In this document: positions 1 through 10,609 of the stretch, in pieces
Layout: each line of letters begins with the position of its first letter
Position numbering within the stretch: position 1 is the stretch's first letter
Assembly (NCBI GenBank): GCA_001792895.1
Contig: MARA01000003.1
Span: 62,001-126,000 of the forward strand
DNA length: 64,000 nucleotides
Source of the DNA: Lentinus brumalis
Lineage: Eukaryota > Basidiomycota > Agaricomycetes > Polyporales > Polyporaceae
Direction of reading: 5' to 3'
Made by a program: the position numbers and the translations under genes
The notes under the pieces: model-generated
Database searches by the model: none
Told to the model about the DNA's origin: nothing
Seen by the model: only the letters and a program-made list of their open reading frames with translations

Positions 1-2104
1 GTCAATGCCGACAAACACTGTGAATGACCGGAGGACTTACACAGCTGTCGAGTCATATGCACTGGTCAGGTCGGCCGTGAAGAGCGCGGAGTCATCCTTG
101 GCGATGTCCAGGACAGTGCTCGAACCCTGCTTCGTGCCCGACGACAGCGTTTGCAGGATGGAGGGCGTAGCAGTGACGAGCTGGTTCTGCTTGTTGACGA
201 GGATCGTGTTCTGACCCTCGGTCCGCTTGCGGTAGTACAACCAACGGTCACTGGTTTGAGTGTCGTTGCTGAAGTAGTTCAGCGAGCGGTAGTCACCCGA
301 GCCGAGCTCGCCAGCCCAGCGCGTGCCCATCGCATCCAAGACGAAGTCACCGACGTCCAGATCGTTGTGCGTCTGGTGACCCTGGTTCGTCCCCGCCTTC
401 ATCGCGACGTAGAGCGCGTTCTCGTCCGTCCACGAGCTGCGCAGGGCCGCCCACTGATCGGTGTGATTCGTGAAGAACTGGTCGATCGCAAGCCCGTCCC
501 AGAATGCGCCCGACACGGTAGGGTTGTACCAAAACATGCTCCATGGCTCCGCGGCGTCGTGTTGGTCACGCTGGAAGAGCTGGTACTCGGGGTGGTTGTA
601 ATGGTCACCGAAGAGGAACATGCCGTTGGCAGTCGTGGAGAACTTGTTAGGGCCGTGGTCACCCCATGCGAACAGCGAACCGGGACCGGTGATAGCCATG
701 TGGAAGAGACCGGTCTTGTAGAAGTTGGAGTTGGTATCGAGGAGGTTGTAGTCCGAGCCCGTAGCGGACTTGAGCGCAGCCGCCATCTCGGCAAACCCAG
801 TAGTACCGAAGTACCAGTAGTTCGCGGTCTCGGCCCACGTCCCGTCGTCGGAAACTGCCCACGCGCAGTTGCCCTTGACGTTATCGACGGTCTGAGCGAG
901 GATCTGCTCCGCAACACCAGTTGTGTCATCCCCGAGGATGGCGAGGGCACCAAGGGTGAGACCGCCGTTGCAGACGCAGTTCCAGTTACCGTAGATGTTG
1001 GTCGCCCACCATCCTGTATAACGGCTATCGCTGTTGTTGAACGCGACGAGTCCGCGTTCAAGACCATAGGCGATCAGGGACGTCCGGATCTGGCTCTTCT
1101 GCTCATCCGTGAGGACGTCGTAGAGCCAGTCGTACGCGATACCGTAGGCAGCACTGAACTCGGCAGTGTCGAGGAAGTGAGTGGGGTTCCACTTGTCCGC
1201 GCCGTCAGGACCGAAAGGAGTGGTGCCATTTCCGGCGGCGTTCTGAGAACGGGGACTCAGACTTGAGAATAACGTGAGGTCATACGCGAACGCACCTGAA
1301 GTTCCTTGAATGCCCGATCCGCCCATTTGGTATCTTTCGTGAGACGATATACATAGGAGAACGCCTTGATGCGCATCTTGATCTCACGCGCGTTGTCAAG
1401 AATACCGCTGTCACCATCCAGGAAGTACTGAACTACTGGGAGGTTGTAGTACGCCGTCGCGTTACCGAAGATGGTGTCATTCCAGGCCTTGAGATAAGGA
1501 TCGCTCTGGATCATGTCCGGCAGCGCATCCCACATGTAAGAGGGGGCAATCAGACGGGGACGGTCGGGGCGGACCGATGTGGGAGCGGGGCTAGCGGGCG
1601 AGAAGGTGTCGGTGGGCCACGACTTGGAACCATCGGAGGCACTGAACGTGGGTGAGTGGAAGACGGCGGTGTTGGTCTGTGAGGCCGCAACGAAAGTGGA
1701 GTGTGAGTTAGTGGGTGCGCGCGGGAATAAAAGCCTACACGCACGGTAGAGGGGTAGATTGGCAGCATGAACTGACTCGCCGTCGCCGTAGCGAAGATGG
1801 CGAGATCGCCCTGCGCGGAACCAGCTGCCTGGTCGCCTTTGGAGGACGCGGAGCTGGTAGAGCTCGAGTTCTTGCTAGAGCGGATGCCAAGGACGGCTCC
1901 GACGACGGCAGCGGCGATGACCACGACCGCTACAGGGATACCAATCTTGATCCACTTGCTGGTACCCTGCTTCTGCTTCTGAGGGTTGATGAATCCCGTG
2001 GACTCGTTGTAGTATGGGTCGCCAGAGCCATAGGGGTTGGACTGGTTGACGGCGGAGGCGTTGCTGTGGTTGTAAGCTGGGTTGTATGCGTAATTCGAGG
2101 CCAT
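1..2104 (-). CDS. Membrane-anchored heparinase II/III-like polysaccharide lyase, copy 1 (3' end missing)
   Basis: Exons are 1745-2104, 1296-1676 and 41-1242 on the minus strand; a gtaagt donor at 40 opens an intron running off the window, so the last exon is absent. The 647 codons present begin with a cytoplasmic tail of about 50 residues and one membrane segment near residues 50-72 (IPVAVVVIAAAVVGAVLG), followed by a Ser-rich linker: a type II membrane topology. The lumenal part has features of heparinase II/III lyases: NWNCVCNGGLTLGAL, and the motif GHQTHNDLDVGDFVLDAMG with its histidines. Such enzymes cleave uronic-acid polysaccharides by beta-elimination; the substrate here is unknown. 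No frameshift is seen, unlike copy 2 at 33348-35822, with which it shares three intron positions. The family call is good; the activity is inferred. Confidence 0.85.
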
Positions 2105-2523
2105 GGCTCGTAGAGGCCCCGAGGGCTAGAGAAAGTAAGGAGAGGACAGCAGTAAACTGCTCGGCGGGAGAGAAGGATGTGTTGGGAGTGCCAGACAGCG
2201 GGCTGGCAGGGTAGGCTGGTGGTCGTTACAGAGAGGAGTCGTGGGGACAACACGAATGTTTTGACCGCTTCACTCGCCACTCCCGGCGCCTGTTCTACAA
2301 GCGACACTATTCTGGGGTCCGCTATTTTCGTCACCTCCTCAAGTTCATCCAAACACCAAGTGGCTTCCTAGTGCAAGATATGATATGCAGCGTACAAGTA
2401 CAAACGGTGCTGAATACACGAGGAGAATCTTCGATCCAAACCGCTCCGTATCCATGCCTGCCGACCTGGGAAAATCTGCGAGCTGCCTGGCCGACTCCAG
2501 ACAGGCAATGCACGATGCCTGCA

Positions 2524-4115
2524 TCACTCGCCGATAAACACCGCAGCAGCACCCATGCCGGTGCCGATGCACATCGACGTGACAAGGATCTGTCGGCAGA
2601 CCATATTTAGACGCAAGACGCATGAGCCAGAATATCGCAGCGCCTACCTTGCCTTTCCGTCTTGCGAGAGCGTTCAGTCCAGTGGCTATCTGCCGGGCAC
2701 CGGTGCAGCGTAGATGGGCCACACGATGGTCAGATGTTAGCGAAGGACAGACCGGGTAGAACACTCATCTAGTGGATGGCCAAGGGCAATAGCACCTCCG
2801 TGCACATTGACCTTGTTGATATCGAGGCCGAGCTTCTTTACGCAATAGACATACATCGACGCAAATGCCTCGTTGATCTGCGCAACATTGTTATTACATG
2901 TCACACTGCGGCGTAGCACAGTAACGCTCACCTCAAATAGATCAACATCCTCCTTCGTCAGCCCCGTAGCCTCCAGAACCATCGGAATGGCGATAGAAGG
3001 CCCTATGCCCATGATCCTGGGCGCAAGCCCAGCGACAGACGTCGTGACATGCTTTGCGAGAATCTTCAGCCCGAGTTGCTCCGCCTTTCTCCTCGTCATG
3101 AGCAGGACCGCTGCAGCGCCGTCGGTGATCTGACTGGCGTTGCCGCCAGTTGTAGCACCCTTGCCCCACTGAGGGAACGCCGCTTTCACGCGCGCGAGTG
3201 CTTCCTTCGTCGTGCCATACCGAATGCCGTCGTCCTTCGTGATGATCTTCGTCGTACGCTGACCCGTCGCCGGATCGTTGACGAAGGCGGTAAAGGGAAC
3301 GATCTCCGACGCGAAGATGCCCTCCTTGTCTGCCTTCTCGGCGCGCTGGAACGACAGTGCCGCAAATTCGTCCATAGCATCCCGGGAAATGTCAAACTCC
3401 TCCGCGACGTTCTCAGACGTCCAACCCATGGGCATCGCGGCGTCGCGCGCCAGCTGGCTCGCCTTCACGATCTCGCTCATGGGGGGCCCACCACGATCCG
3501 GGCTGCCCAACAGAAGTCAGAACCGTCGCGACACTGGGCATGTGTCAAGCAACCTACTTGTCAGTCATGCTCTCGAAGCCGACTGCGAGACCAATTTCAA
3601 TCTGTCCGGTCTTAATCTTGTTGGAAATATCCGTGACAGCCATGAGACCCGAGGAACACCACCGGTTAATGGTCTGCAGTGGAACGGTGTCGGGGATTCC
3701 GGCAGCGAGAGCCGCATTGCGAGCCTGGTACGGGGCTCCAGCAGTGAGGACGGTGCCGACTGTGATGTCACCAATCAAGGAGGGGTCGATAGTTGACCGC
3801 GCGATGGCTTGCTGTAATACGGTTCACGCCGTGGGTCTTGGAACGCAAAGACAGCGAACAGTGGACGCACCTTGAATATCTCATAGAGTATCTCATCACT
3901 CCTGCCGTAGAGGTTAGACACTGTCGCAATGCCCGCGACTGCACAAGTACTCGCTTAGTATCCTTCAGCCCTCCCTTCTTTGCCTTGCACAGAGGAGACC
4001 GGATGGCCATCGTGATGACCACATCGTCCGGGGACTTGCGCAGTAGGGCCTCGCGGCCTTTGCTCGCACCGGGTGTGAAGTGAGAAACGACCTGCTTGAC
4101 ACGCTCGACGGACAT
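2524..4115 (-). CDS. POT1: Peroxisomal 3-ketoacyl-CoA thiolase
   Basis: Seven exons: 3955-4115, 3871-3901, 3558-3811, 2932-3502, 2769-2877, 2648-2709 and 2524-2589, giving 417 aa. It catalyses the last step of peroxisomal beta-oxidation, thiolytic cleavage of 3-ketoacyl-CoA. Key residues are the nucleophilic cysteine in NRWCSSG (about residue 116), the histidine in ALGHPLG (about 373) and the second cysteine in MCIGTGMG (about 403). Residues 5-13 (RVKQVVSHF) fit the general PTS2 pattern R-[LVI]-x5-H-[LAF], which suggests PTS2-dependent import. Two introns look non-canonical. The first fits best as GC-AG (3902-3954). The fifth fits only as AT-AC (2710-2768), because conserved PLGCTGAR is restored in no other way that I found. 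The gene is divergent from the TatD gene, 503 bp away. Confidence 0.93.
2710..2768 (-). other. Apparent AT-AC intron in the thiolase gene
   Basis: The 59-nt intron reads ATGAGTGTTC at its start and CATCTAC at its end, with CTAAC and CTGAC candidate branch sites inside. The upstream exon ends in CCACTAG and the downstream exon starts GCTGCACC; joined, they give P-L-G-C-T-G, invariant in thiolases. The 5' end resembles GTGAGT with +1 G changed to A, and the 3' end TAG changed to TAC, so a U2-type AT-AC intron is more likely than a U12-type one. Confidence 0.7.
3902..3954 (-). other. Probable GC-AG intron in the thiolase gene
   Basis: The donor is gcgagt and the acceptor ggcag, 53 nt. Joining AA to GAGTGATGAG gives K-S-D-E in the expected KDTxSDE context. 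The nearby GT at 3949-3950 leads to a stop with every acceptor tested; a 38-nt GT-AG alternative would add VLVQ. Confidence 0.55.
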
Positions 4116-4618
4116 GGTTACGAGGAGGAGAGCTGGGAAGAGTCGTCAAGCGAAGGACTCAAGTTATAAGGAGACAGCGGAGCGTCCCGTTGAGCGGAAG
4201 AGAGTTAGAGCGGGGAAGCGGGGGTGTGGCGGCAGTCAGAAGACGTCCCCGGTTGGTCCCCAGATAGGTGCAAGCATCGGAACTTAGCAGAGACTTCGCA
4301 CCGTGACGAGCGGGGGCGGCATTCGACAGAGCCCGGGCAGCGCGTCCATGTGATACATATCACTTCTTGGGGATGCCCTGGGATGCCTCTTTGCTACTCA
4401 AGCATGGCGGTCGTCGTGAAGAGCTGCGGAAGACATCCGCTGCCGTAGTCCTGCTGGGATGACGTACGACAGCGTCTTCTCCAGAGACTCGAGTGTCCGC
4501 GGATCTAGGCAATCTAAGACCATAGCAGATGCACCGATATCGCATCTCCTTACTCCGAACCGCACATCGTACACAGTCATTCTCCAGGCCCAGGGTAGCA
4601 ATACATTCGATCTGCACA
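4116..4618. other. Divergent intergenic region, thiolase/TatD
   Basis: This 503-bp stretch separates the start codons of two divergently transcribed genes and must hold both promoters. Short open frames here look random. No confident core element was seen; a TTATAA-like string lies about 50 nt upstream of the thiolase ATG. Confidence 0.5.
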
Positions 4619-6098
4619 ATGCCAGTCACCGTGATCGCTGCTAAACCACAAGAGCAAACCCACGATCCTAGCAAGTACAGATTCATAGGTGCGTACGAAA
4701 CGCTCTCGAACATCTGTCTCGCGCTGAAGTTGTGCTTTGCTTCCCAGATATTGCCGGTGAGCGACGAGCTACTCGTGCTCGGAAGTCTCCTGACGTGCGA
4801 GTATGCAGTCAACTTGACCGACCCTGTCTTCCGCGGTTTGTACCATGGAAAAAGGAAGCACGATGGTATGCCTTCACATATATGAATGCAGGCAGACTGG
4901 TCAACGGTCTCGCGATATAGATGACCTAGAAGCCATGCTCGAACGCTCGCGGGCAGCGGGGGTGAAGAGCATGATCATCACTGGTGGCAGCCTTCACGAG
5001 TCCAAGGAGGCCCTAGAGCTCGCACATCAGCTAGGACTCTACGCAACTGTGGGATGCCATCCAACACGGTCCTCGCAATTCGACCAGTTCCCTTCAGGAC
5101 CGGAACGGTACCTGGAAGAGCTCGACAAGCTGATCGCTGCCCATCTAACTGGGAAAGGCAGAGTCGTCGCCGTCGGCGAATGCGGACTCGGTACGGACAA
5201 TGTCAGCACTCACCTCCATCTCAAATTGTCCACTCATGTTGGGTCTTCTCTAACCAGACTACGATCGTACACACTTCGCGCCAGCAGAGGTACAGCGGCG
5301 GCATTTTCGTATGCACACTTTCGATCGTCCGCATCAGTGTTCGAGGTACTCATGCCTTGCTCAAAGGTTCGCAACTAGCGTTGGCGAAGAAGTATCATTT
5401 GCCCTTGTTCTTGCACTCCCGTGCTGCGCATAAGGACTTCGTCCAGATATTGCGCGAAGAAGGCTTCGACAGGGATGGCGGTAAGGCTGTCGGTGCTAAG
5501 GGTGGAGTCGTCCACAGCTTCACCGGCACGTCCGAAGAAGCGATAGAGCTCGTGAGTCGGGATTTGATGGTCATGTTAGGATCTCAATTGACGGCTCCAC
5601 TTGATGTAGATGGACATGGGCTTCCACATAGGGTGAGTTCTCTTTTCGCGTTGGAGAATGTCAAAGTGCTAACCAGGCGGACATACGTAGAATAAATGGC
5701 TGCTCTCTGAAGACTTCAGAAAACCTCGCCACGGCCAAAGCCATTCGTCCAGAGTGGATCATGTTCGAGACAGGTTAGCCTTCCTTCCTTTGCAGCTCGG
5801 AACAATTTGGCTCAGGCGACATTCAGATGCTCCATGGTGCTCGATGACATCCACACAGGCGTCCAAGCCTCACCTCACCTCGCTTCCGCCATCCCTCGGT
5901 TCCCTTTACTTTCCCCCGGCTACCAAGCCAGAGTCATTCGTGTATGGCCGACCTGTGAAGGGGCGCAACGAGCCCGCCGCGATAGGCGGTGTCGCATGGG
6001 TTGTGCACCGACTGAACGAAGGCATCCCGTTCGGAAAGGTCGCAGAGAAAGCATGGAAGAACACAGTCGAGTTGTTCGGGCTCACGGAATTGCAGTAG
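4619..6098 (+). CDS. TatD-family metal-dependent deoxyribonuclease (TATDN1-like)
   Basis: Nine exons: 4619-4688, 4748-4756, 4809-4865, 4921-5190, 5258-5308, 5367-5551, 5610-5632, 5691-5773 and 5827-6098, giving 339 aa. The protein aligns by eye with eukaryotic TATDN1 along its whole length: FIDIAVNLTDPVFRG, TVGCHPTR, VAVGECGLDYDR, LPLFLHSRAAH, GGVVHSFTGT, GINGCSLKT and ETDAPWC. The Asp, His and Glu metal ligands of these motifs are present, so an active TIM-barrel nuclease is expected; roles in DNA repair or apoptotic DNA degradation are known for relatives. The 9-nt second exon supplies the Asp-Ile-Ala of the first motif. The 3' end is 125 bp from the convergent F-box gene. Confidence 0.92.
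4748..4756 (+). other. 9-nt microexon in the TatD gene
   Basis: The exon ATATTGCCG lies between a ttcccag acceptor and a gtgagc donor, flanked by introns of 59 and 52 nt. Including it turns RFI-VNLTD into RFIDIAVNLTD, the conserved family motif with its metal-ligand aspartate, and keeps the frame. Confidence 0.85.
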
Positions 6099-6223
6099 AC
6101 CTTATTCGAATAACATGACAACTAGCAGCACTAGACTGGACATCCATGGTACATGGTATATTGCGAGACCACTAAATAAATCCACCACCGCGCACGCTCC
6201 CAGTCCCGACCGACGGGGATCGT

Positions 6224-8077
6224 TCACCGCTTCCACCCCGCAGCCTTCTTCGACTGGTACACACAGCTCACCACAGGCACCTTCTCCCTCAGCCACGGTA
6301 GGATTGCCGGGTCCACCAGAGGACATCCGTCAATCTCCAGTGTCTCCAATCGCTGCACGGGCTGAACCGCACTACCGAATCCGTCTCCTTCGCTGCTTGC
6401 AGCTGTGGACCTCTCCGCTTCTGCCAGGCGCCACTTGACCAGGCGCACCAATGGCCCGCCTTTCACGTCCTGATTATGCGAGCAGTCAAGGCGACGAAGC
6501 GCGGGGCAGTACACCTGTAAGGGCGGCGTGCCTGCCTGAGGTGTCGCTGTGGCGAATGCAACAGGCGGACGTGAGAGGCCCTCGAGAACGGCGTTGGCGG
6601 TATTGATCCCGACAGCGATGATGTGGAGTGTCTCCAGCGCGGTTGTTGTTGCGAGGACGCTAAGGAGAGTCTCAGGAAGGAAGCTGGCGCTCTGAATGGA
6701 CAGTGTGGTCAAGGTAGATGCTGGCCCGCTCGTAATATGCCGGAGCGCGCTGTTCAGGGTTACCCGGCATAACACGAAGTAGAGGCTCTTCAGGGACGGC
6801 AGGTTGAGGAGGGGGAACAAGCGTTCTGGGATGGTTGATGTCAAGCGCAACTCGGACAGGCGGGGAAGGGTGATTGTCGGAGGGATCTCCCGGTCATCGG
6901 GAATATCGTAGGAAGTGGGGTAGAAAGTCGCCACGGATAATTGTTCGAGGGCAGGATTGGAATGCAGGAACCACAGAAGATGTGGCCAGTCCTGGTCGCC
7001 GAGACAGGTATCCAGTGTGCATGACCGGAGGTCTTTCAAGCGACTGCTGAGTTCCGACCAATCTGGTCTGCTGTACTGGCCGACAGTGAACTCTCGACAG
7101 CGAAATGTGGGCACATTCCCTTCCCAGTCGATCTCTCCGCGCAGGGATAGCGGTCGAAGCTCCGGCCATCCGCCGAGGGACTGAATAACCGTATGGGCAA
7201 GGCTGAGGGGTAACTCTCTCAAAACAGTTGTCGGGGGTAACTCCTCCAGTCGAAGTACACGAATGTGCTTGATTGAAATGGTACGGAGTTCTTCGTTATG
7301 GGCAGGGGAGTCATGGGGATAATGTTGGAGGATAGCGAGTTCTCGGATTCGATTCTTTGACCGTTCTTTCCATGTCTTGATCTTCCGCTTGGGGCTGTGA
7401 TTTGAAAGAACAAGCGTGCCCCAATAGGCCGGCGTCCCCAGGATCGAGGCTCGCCAATTCTTGCAGACGCGCGCCAGAGTGACCACGAAGGCGTGGTCCT
7501 CAGCTAGGACCTTGGAGAACATGGTGTGGGCGATCTCCACAGGAAGCTTGCCGAAGTGGTACGCTCGGAGAGAGGCAAGTCTGTCGGCTTCCTGAGTTGC
7601 CTCGTTGTGAGCAGAGCGGATCTCCGCCTGCAGAGCGACCATCTCGTCCCTACGCCCGCTTTGCTCGGGAGGCACGCGTTCAAGAGCAAGCTCCACCATT
7701 CGCGAGGCAGCGTCGAATTTCTTGATTTGTAGAAAGAGACGGGCAGAGCGTGCATACCCCTGCGGCAGCATGAGTCAAACTAACTCCCAACAGTAATGCG
7801 GACTGACCTGCCAGCGTCCGGGCTGCGAGTCAATGACGGACTTGGAGTCGCGCAGGGCTTCCTTGAGTTTGCCCAACTTCTGGTAGACCGCCGCTCGCGC
7901 GTCACACACGGTGCATACATCTCCTCCGAGTTCAAGGGCCTGCTCGCGCACTTATTTCAGTTGTGTCATGCTGGAACGCGACCGACTCACCTCGGAGAAA
8001 CGAGTAACAGCATCCTCGTAGTTCCCGGCACGGAAGGAGGAGACTCCTCTCTTAAATGGACCCTTCCAGTCTGACAT
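6224..8077 (-). CDS. TPR/F-box/LRR protein, Pof3/Dia2-like SCF subunit
   Basis: Exons are 7991-8077, 7808-7939 and 6224-7759, giving 584 aa. The N-terminal 100 residues are TPR-like helices (NYEDAVTRFSEALEL, then YQKLGKLKEALRDSK and ARLFLQIKKFDAASRM). An F-box-like segment follows (KLPVEIAHTMFSKVL through VCKNWRASILGTPAYW). The C-terminal half has leucine-rich repeat strands such as LPSLKSLYFVLC and LETLEIDGCPLV. The order TPR, F-box, LRR is that of fission yeast Pof3 and budding yeast Dia2, substrate receptors of SCF ubiquitin ligases linked to replisome disassembly and genome stability. Orthology is inferred from architecture only. It is convergent with the TatD gene. Confidence 0.8.
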
Positions 8078-8851
8078 ATCCACCAAGTAGGCTGTCGGGG
8101 GTGCCAGTGAGCGCAACAGGTATGGGCTGGCAGTGGTCTGGTCCCTGGGACCACGTCCGAGTCGCGTCAGGACCCCGGCAAAAGCGCCCAGAGGTCATAT
8201 GCCGGCCGGGGCCAGTTTCGGTGGTCTTGCGGAGGATGAATTTCAGTTATTGGCACGTAAGGTCTCTTCGGCCCCTGGGTTTTCGGTGCTCGCCGGCACA
8301 TGACATCTCGGGCGCTTAGCAGCCGGTTTTCCGCCGCCGAGCCGGCCGGATGCCATTACGCTTGTGTTGGACGACCGGCCGTCTGATTTACGAGCATCGG
8401 CTCAAGCTGGTTGCTCGGGAGTCGGTGGACCCCGGTGCTCATCCCGGGAAGGGCCCCCCCCGGCCGGATTTCGGTGATCCCGACATATCAGCACGACCTC
8501 TCCAGGGACTTTCGGGGATGTGACATCGCACTTCTCCGGGGCCATTTTCGGTGATTGGCATGCAACTTTCGGGGCCCTCGGGGCCCATTTTCGGTGATCC
8601 TGGCATATGAGCTCCGGGCGCTTTTGCCGGGGTCCTGTCGCGTCCGTAAACGCGTCTCGTCACAGAGTGACAGTGACATGTCCGATCAAATGCGTTCCGG
8701 CGGTGGGTGGCCCTCGGGCGTCGGCCTACGCTCGGGCTTCTGCACTTGTCCTCGACCTCACGCACTGAGGCCGTTGCCTGCAAACCCGCTGTTCCCCGAC
8801 CCCCTAGCAAGGGTGGCACAACGGCCCCCGAGCCTTCCTGCCACCGTGGCT
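8078..8851. other. Intergenic region with degenerate repeats
   Basis: This 774-bp stretch lies between two divergent genes. Most of it is the inverted-repeat element at 8163-8642. Variants of the string TTTCGGTGAT followed by a GGCATATG-like string occur near 8214, 8281, 8469, 8545 and 8589. No coding region is supported. Confidence 0.6.
8163..8642. mobile_element. Candidate short terminal-inverted-repeat (MITE-like) element
   Basis: The segment 8163-8205 matches the reverse complement of 8599-8642: 37 of the first 40 positions are identical, with a 1-nt gap near the inner end. The shared core GACCCCGGCAAAAGCGCCC is perfect. The 480-bp interior has no long open frame and contains two near-identical direct copies of a GGGGCC-CATTTTCGGTGAT string at about 8538 and 8581. 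No clear target-site duplication was found, so a foldback structure of other origin is possible. Confidence 0.55.
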
Positions 8852-10333
8852 ATGGCCTCCCAGTCCGAGTCCCGGGATGTCCTCAAGCTGACCTTGGCAT
8901 CGGCAAGCGTCGTGTGGTATGTCATCCTGTGGACTATTGGGTTGATTGGCTGTATCTCCGCGTGAGTTCTATCACGATTGCTGCTCAGCAAGGTGCTCAC
9001 CTCTTCCAGTCGCAAGCGGTACAGACTGCGGCCCCGCTCTCCCCTTTCATCCGCCCCCGCATCATCCGTACCGGGCGTGACTATCATACGACCTCTCAAA
9101 GGTCTTGATACGAATCTTTACGAGAACCTGGAATCCACCTTCAACCAAGACTATCCGAACTTCGAGCTATGGTTCTGCGTAGACGACGAGGATGATCAGG
9201 CTCTGCCTGTCGTACGAGACCTCATGGCCAAGTACCCCAATGCCAACGCTCACATTGCTATTAGTACGTCCAGTCTTCCTGGTGACATCTTGCCCCTGAC
9301 CTCCGTTTCAGGGAATGGTCTGACTGTTGGGGTCAATCCGAAAGTGAACAACCTCATCGCCGCTTACCGGCAAGCTGCCAACGACATCCTTTGGGTCCTG
9401 GATTCGAATGTCATGATTGATCCCGGGACCCTTGCTCGAGCCGTCGACCTCCTCAGCCCCCCTCCCACTGCCTCCAATGCGTCGAAGCCTCGCATTGGAG
9501 TTGTCCACCATGTCCCCTTCGCCTATGTGTCCAAACCTTCCCTCGGATCTTACGTCGAGCAGGCGTTCCTGAACACCAACCATGCCAAAATGTACATCGC
9601 AATCAACACGGTCGCGATAGACTCTTGCGTAGTCGGAAAGTCCTGCTTGTACCGCAAGTCGGATTTAGAGCGCGTCGATGGCTCCCTTCGACCCATTCCG
9701 AATGCTGAGAACGGCGGTCACCAACCCGGGGAGCGGGGCCTTGAGGCATTTGGTCGTTTCCTTGCGGAGGACAATATGATCGCTGGAGCGTTATGGCACG
9801 AACTAGGCCTTCGTCACGACCTCTCATGCGATGTCGCTCACAACGCTGTGGGACATATGAGCCTCATGGACTACATCGCCCGCCGCATACGATGGATCCG
9901 CGTGCGTAAACGCATGGTGTTCGCTGCTACCATGGCCGAGCCGTTCACCGAATCCGTTGTCGCGGGTTGTCTTGCATCAATTGGCCTGAAGTATTTGCTG
10001 GGTATCCCTCCATGGCTCTTCCTTCCTCTCCACATCCTCGTCTGGCTGGTCGTGGATCTCGATGTGTACGCCTCCCTGGCAGGCTATCCCGTTCCTTCCG
10101 GTGACCGGCTGCAATTCATTGCAACGTGGGCGATACGAGAACTGCTTGCATTACCTATATGGTTCGTAGCGATCGTCGGGAATGAAGTAACCTGGAGGGG
10201 GACACGGTATGAGGTGATGGAGAATGGCGAGGTACGGAAAGCCGGTCATGATGGACGGGGAGTTCTGGGGTGGTTACGGAGACATGGTAGGAAGAGTACA
10301 GACTATTATGAGCCTTTGGAGGTGCGGGAATGA
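8852..10333 (+). CDS. Ceramide glucosyltransferase (GT21, UGCG-like)
   Basis: Exons are 8852-8961, 9010-9263 and 9312-10333, giving 461 aa. It should transfer glucose from UDP-glucose to ceramide at the Golgi, giving glucosylceramide. There is an N-terminal membrane segment (residues about 12-36), the GT-A fold start PGVTIIRPLKGLD, a DDEDD acidic stretch, GVNPKVNNL, and WVLDSNVMIDPGTLARAV. The D3 site is in FLAEDNMIAG and the RRIRW motif matches (Q/R)xxRW. Two or three C-terminal hydrophobic segments follow (about residues 360-440). The start was chosen because MASQSESRDVLKL immediately precedes the membrane segment. Confidence 0.95.
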
Positions 10334-10609
10334 ATCTGACAAACCCCATCTAGCGATGCGTGTACGTCGTGGCAAGTAGCTGCGGGAAGCCGCTGTACTC
10401 ATTCTGTCATCAACGCGATCTAGAAACGCGGAGGTCCGGAACATTGCTAGCGAACGGCAATGCACGACTGGCTCCAGTACTCGGGGTTATACGCGTTCGA
10501 GGGGATAGGGGCCATGCACTGCTACTGAATGGCCTCAGACCGCCCCTGTTGAGTCTCTCCTCGAGGCCTCTATCACGATGTCGCGCAGGTCGGTCCTCTC
10601 TATGCTAAT

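Noticed and set aside
151..1266. A 371-codon open frame on the plus strand opposite heparinase-like copy 1
   Set aside because: It is antisense to a well-supported exon, repeats in the same register opposite copy 2, and has no family features; GC-rich coding DNA often leaves the opposite strand open.
2710..2768. U12-type (minor spliceosome) explanation of the AT-AC intron
   Set aside because: The 5' end lacks ATATCCTT and instead resembles a GTGAGT donor with one change; the branch region is only a poor match to the U12 consensus.
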